Below, piece by piece: positions 61,114 through 64,000 of a stretch of 64,000 nt of DNA (position 1 is the stretch's first letter; each line of letters opens with the position of its first letter). Under the pieces are notes generated by a model. It did not search any database, was not told the origin of the DNA, and saw only the letters and a program-made list of their open reading frames with translations. This stretch comes from Desulfobacteraceae bacterium. GTDB lineage: Bacteria; Desulfobacterota; Desulfobacteria; Desulfobacterales; SKZT01. Made by a program: the position numbers and the translations under genes. Location of the stretch: positions 42,167 through 106,166 of the forward strand of contig JAABTQ010000011.1 of the NCBI GenBank assembly GCA_011389745.1. The letters run 5' to 3'.

Positions 61114-62364
61114 TTACATCTTCTCTTTCAGTTGTTTTATCAGTGCCGGAATAATTTTCTGATAGTCCCCTACAATTCCAACATCCGCCACCTGAAAGAT
61201 AGGTGCGTTTTCATCGCTGTTGATGGCCACAATTTTTTCAGCTCCCTGGATTGCCACAAAATGCTGTATGGCACCGGAAACTCCCACGGCAACATATAAT
61301 TTGGGTGCTACTGTCTTTCCGGTCTGGCCCACCTGCCGCTCATAAGGCATCAATCCGGATTCCACAACAGGCCGGGTGCAAGCCAGGGTCCCCCCAAGGA
61401 GTTCTGCAAGTTCCTGAAGCATCGGAAAAGCAGATATGTCGCATGCCCCCTTTCCGGCGGTCACAAGAGCGGGATATTCCGTGATGTCCTTTTCCCCTGA
61501 AGTTTTGACATCGGATATAAAACCGACTACCTGAGCGAGGGGATCTTCAATGGGTGTAAATTCATGGCGGAAAATATTACCCTTTCTGAAAAGGTCTTTA
61601 GCAGGCAATTTCATCACCCGGGGCCTAACCGTGCTCATTTGGGGACGGCGATGTTCGCAGAAAATAGTCGCCATGATGTTGCCGCCGAAGGTGGGTCTTG
61701 TCATGAGCAGTAAGCCGGTTTCCTCTTCAATGTCCAACCCGGTACAATCCGCTGTAAGACCCGCTCCCAGGCGTGTGGCCACTACCCCGGCAAGATCTCT
61801 CCCCAGATGGGTCGCCCCGATCAGAAAAATTTCAGGGCATACTTCTTTGCAAAGGTTTGCCAGAATTTTTCCATAGGGCCTGGAAAGATAGGTTCCCATT
61901 TCAGGATGGGACACCATGTGAACATCATCGCATCCATAAAAAACAGCATCATCGGCGATTTTTTCAACATTGTTTCCCAAAACAAATCCAATGACCCTGC
62001 ATTTTCGTTTCAAAGCCAACTCTTTTGCCTTACCGATCAGTTCAAAGGAAACCGGTGCGGCAGATCCGTTTGCGACCTCTATAAAAACAGCTACCCCTTC
62101 GTATGAGACGCCTTTAAGAGCATGGGCGCCCCGTTGGCTTTTCGAAATTTTTTTGCGCTTTTTCTTTTCAAACAATACGGCTTCGACAGGACAGACTTCA
62201 AAACATTTTCCGCAGCCGACACACACCTCCGGATCAACATGGGCCACCCCTTCATCGGATAGTTCGATGGCTCCTACAGGGCACTCTCCGATACAAATCT
62301 GGCAGGCAATACATTTGTCCGAGATGATTTCAGCAACTTCAATTCCTTTAGAATTTTTCGACAT
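61114..62364 (-). CDS. etfA: Electron transfer flavoprotein alpha subunit with N-terminal ferredoxin domain
   Basis: A 416-residue EtfA/FixB carrying two extra [4Fe-4S] motifs at the start, CIACQICIGECPVGAIEL and CVGCGKCFEVCPVEAVLF, as in bifurcating ETFs of anaerobes. The FAD-binding C-terminal domain shows VVESGLMPYERQVGQTGKTV and YVAVGVSGAIQHF. I start at the ATG for MSKNSKG, which overlaps the etfB 3' end by 17 bases; a GTG five codons earlier is an alternative. Confidence 0.92.
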   Translation of the reverse strand: MSKNSKGIEVAEIISDKCIACQICIGECPVGAIELSDEGVAHVDPEVCVGCGKCFEVCPVEAVLFEKKKRKKISKSQRGAHALKGVSYEGVAVFIEVANGSAAPVSFELIGKAKELALKRKCRVIGFVLGNNVEKIADDAVFYGCDDVHMVSHPEMGTYLSRPYGKILANLCKEVCPEIFLIGATHLGRDLAGVVATRLGAGLTADCTGLDIEEETGLLLMTRPTFGGNIMATIFCEHRRPQMSTVRPRVMKLPAKDLFRKGNIFRHEFTPIEDPLAQVVGFISDVKTSGEKDITEYPALVTAGKGACDISAFPMLQELAELLGGTLACTRPVVESGLMPYERQVGQTGKTVAPKLYVAVGVSGAIQHFVAIQGAEKIVAINSDENAPIFQVADVGIVGDYQKIIPALIKQLKEKM

Positions 62365-63205
62365 CGGAATTCCGGCCACCTGTTAATTTAAAATTTGAAA
62401 AAAATGTGCTGTCGGAAAAAAGTACTTCAAGGCATTGTGCCACTGCTTTGTCCGGGTCCGTCCCGGCCCGGAATTTCGGACCTCCCTGTCTTGGGGCAGG
62501 TGATGAGATTTTTCTCACCCATGTTGGGGACCCTTTTATTCCGACCAATGTTTCCACAGCCTCGATGGCCTTAGCATCCCATATCGGCACGGGCGCTTTA
62601 AGCGATGCGATCAATGACGGAAGCGAAGCCCTTCGCGGTTTAGCAAGCTCGAGTTCAACGGTCAAAAGGGCCGGAAGATCTCCCAGGACCGTTTCCACGC
62701 CGCCATCCACTTTTCTTTCCACTTGTATTTTTCTGTTTTCGGGATCAATCCATTGAATACTTGAAACATAGGTTAATTGGGTATATTTAAGGCGGGTGGC
62801 AATTCCGGGACCGGTCTGGGCTGTATCTCCGTCTATGGCTTGCTTGCCGCACAACACAAGATCAACCGGAATGTTGTTCCCCAGCTTGATGATGGCCATG
62901 GCCAGGGTATAACTTGTGGCCAAAGTGTCGGCACCGGCAAATGCCCTGTCGGATAAAAGAACGACATCATCTACCCCCAGGGAAATGGCCTGCCGTAAAA
63001 TCGATGATGCCTGGGGCGGTCCCATGGTGATGACGGTAATGGTTCCACCGTGGTTTTCCTTTATCCTGACTGCCTGTTCTATGGCGACCAGGTCAAAGGG
63101 ATTCAGGATGGATTCAATTCCGGCCCGGACCAGAGTATTTGTTTCCGGATCAATTTTAACCTGTGCGGTATCCGGAACTTGTTTGAGGCAACATATGATA
63201 TGCAT
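62348..63205 (-). CDS. etfB: Electron transfer flavoprotein beta subunit
   Basis: A 285-residue EtfB/FixA. The start MHIICCLKQVPDTAQVKIDP, LNPFDLVAIEQAVR, and CGKQAIDGDTAQTGPGIATR, which binds the beta-subunit flavin or AMP, are diagnostic. The ETF takes electrons from NADH or an acyl-CoA dehydrogenase. It follows the ParB-like gene by six bases and overlaps etfA. The order etfB-etfA-fixC-fixX is the Fix type. Confidence 0.93.
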   Translation of the reverse strand: MHIICCLKQVPDTAQVKIDPETNTLVRAGIESILNPFDLVAIEQAVRIKENHGGTITVITMGPPQASSILRQAISLGVDDVVLLSDRAFAGADTLATSYTLAMAIIKLGNNIPVDLVLCGKQAIDGDTAQTGPGIATRLKYTQLTYVSSIQWIDPENRKIQVERKVDGGVETVLGDLPALLTVELELAKPRRASLPSLIASLKAPVPIWDAKAIEAVETLVGIKGSPTWVRKISSPAPRQGGPKFRAGTDPDKAVAQCLEVLFSDSTFFSNFKLTGGRNSDVEKF

Positions 63206-63211
63206 AATAAT

Positions 63212-63448
63212 TTAACCGTCAATTTCCATAATAATCACTTTCATTTTGGGCACCCCCAGTTTTTTGCAAGCCCTCCAGCGTTTTTCGCCATCAATGATTC
63301 GAAAATCTTCGCCGGTAAACCAGATTTTTATGGGTTCAAGCTGCCCTCTTGTCCGAATACTGGCGATTAATTGTTCCAGGGAATCAATCGTGCAAATGCA
63401 CCGTTGATTCGGCTTGATAAATTCAATTTTGATCCATTCGATTTTCAT
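63212..63448 (-). CDS. Small ParB/Srx-fold protein
   Basis: A 78-residue protein matching the ParB/sulfiredoxin N-terminal fold: a leading strand with IEFIKPNQ, then SLEQLIASIRTRGQLEPIKI and the GEKRWRACKKLG motif, equivalent to G-x-R-R-x-x-A in ParB. No DNA-binding or dimer domain follows. I start at the ATG for MKIEW after AAGG; an earlier ATG seven codons upstream is possible. It lies six bases before etfB and seems to lead the fix operon. The role is unknown. Confidence 0.75.
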   Translation of the reverse strand: MKIEWIKIEFIKPNQRCICTIDSLEQLIASIRTRGQLEPIKIWFTGEDFRIIDGEKRWRACKKLGVPKMKVIIMEIDG

Positions 63449-63604
63449 GGCAAAGCCTTTGATATCCAAATATTTTGGGGATCAGGTTCGGATTTGGAGC
63501 GTAGTATTAAATTTTTTCGTTCAAGATGCAAGGGAATTTTGGCTGCGGTCTGAAGAATAAGATAAGGAAAAGCGATTGTTTATCACTAAAACTACCGGCA
63601 TTAT

Positions 63605-63770
63605 TCAGAGACAAGGTAGATGAGCATTTTTGGAATTAACCGGATATTTTTCCCATGAACCGATGGGGCAATCCTGTGTGGTGGTCATATAGACATGGAC
63701 CACCAAAAACGCCGGAATAATAAAGGCCAGTGCTGCGTGAATCAGCGCCAGAATGCAACTAACAGAAAGG
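63605..63770 (-). pseudogene. Cytochrome b (membrane di-haem) fragment
   Basis: The frame encodes CILALIHAALAFIIPAFLVV then HVYMTTT, as in the C-terminal helices of thiosulfate reductase/hydrogenase-type cytochrome b, where this His-containing helix binds haem. The expected GHT after TTT is lost and the frame runs into unrelated sequence. It lacks a start and earlier helices, so it is a fragment. It overlaps no functional gene. Confidence 0.6.
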
Positions 63771-63807
63771 GTAACCAGCGCCGCCCGGTTGCTATAATAA
63801 TGCCAAG

Positions 63808-64000
63808 TTACTCGGCGTCTGGTTGACCCGCTGGTTGGGTGGCTTGTCGGCCAAGAATCCACCTTTTGAAAGAAGCCTGACTCTCTCCGGAACGTTTTCC
63901 GGAAAGAAGCCCCTCAACGCTTATGTCTTCATCAATGTCATCCCAGTGGATTCCTTGGCCTTTGCCAATAAGGCGCCAGTTCGACCGTTCTTCAGAGGTC
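63808..64000 (-). CDS. DUF2442-domain protein, C-terminal part (5' end outside window)
   Basis: On the minus strand, an open frame enters from the window end and stops at 63808-63810. It reads TSEERSNWRLIGKGQGIHWD then DIDEDISVEGLLSGKRSGES, the hallmark C-terminus of DUF2442 proteins, with a short tail. DUF2442 proteins are often paired with DUF4160 proteins and are suspected toxin-antitoxin parts. The partner would lie outside the window. Confidence 0.85.
   Translation of the reverse strand, partial: TSEERSNWRLIGKGQGIHWDDIDEDISVEGLLSGKRSGESQASFKRWILGRQATQPAGQPDAE

Overview
The window looks like chromosomal DNA of a strictly anaerobic, Gram-negative deltaproteobacterium, most likely a sulfate reducer of the Desulfobacterales type (Desulfobacterota). 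This is an inference from gene content. Supporting genes are a selenocysteine-containing HdrA, MvhD and HdrBC-like electron-transfer proteins, a four-subunit 2-oxoglutarate:ferredoxin oxidoreductase, a FixABCX-type ETF module, DASS and TRAP transporters, and Kdo/LPS genes. No rRNA, tRNA, CRISPR array or prophage was seen.

Layout. 1-3.8 kb: two closely related DASS-family permeases (the first cut by the window edge) flank a receiver / CBS / receiver gene set that follows a good sigma-54 promoter. 4.0-5.1 kb: a decayed molybdate transporter (modB, modC), with modC interrupted by a dispersed repeat. 5.3-6.0 kb: a VapBC-type toxin-antitoxin pair with a palindromic operator. 6.1-16.4 kb: one long minus-strand operon, korDABC followed by three large Hdr/GltD-like flavin and iron-sulfur proteins. 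The last gene, HdrA-MvhD, reads through an in-frame TGA as selenocysteine and has a SECIS-like hairpin just downstream. 16.4-17.4 kb: gene-poor DNA with dispersed repeats and a deleted MNT/HepT remnant. 17.4-23.8 kb: a phosphohexomutase and a hyuA / HDAC-like / epmA operon. 24.0-29.5 kb: two oxidoreductases, a broken Lon-like protease and a nucleotidyltransferase. 29.6-41 kb: comEC, a large PHP-like membrane protein, an M48 protease, a methyltransferase, kdsB, waaA and yhbY. 41-44.2 kb: a possibly structured RNA leader followed by a GNAT / dipeptide epimerase / ATP-grasp-like operon. 44.7-48.0 kb: a TAXI-TRAP transporter.

48.3-55.9 kb looks like an acquired island. It is bounded by inverted copies of a C-rich/G-rich repeat, holds a second repeat family four times, and is GC-richer in parts. 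It carries a secondary alcohol dehydrogenase, a DAO-type oxidase, a DUF421 membrane protein, a voltage-gated-channel-like protein, a hybrid histidine kinase, an attC-like hairpin and fragments of toxin-antitoxin genes. 56-63.4 kb returns to host-like genes on the minus strand: pdxST, then ykgJ/ubiG/osmC, then a ParB-like/etfBA/fixC/fixX operon. The window ends in a cytochrome b fragment and the 3' part of a DUF2442 gene.

How the parts may work together: KorDABC would release low-potential ferredoxin electrons from 2-oxoglutarate. The co-transcribed HdrA-MvhD, MvhD-HdrCB and GltD/HdrA hybrid proteins provide flavins, many [4Fe-4S] clusters, an NAD(P)H-type site and a CCG-type site. Together they look like a dedicated flavin-based bifurcating or confurcating unit. 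This is the most distinctive system in the window.
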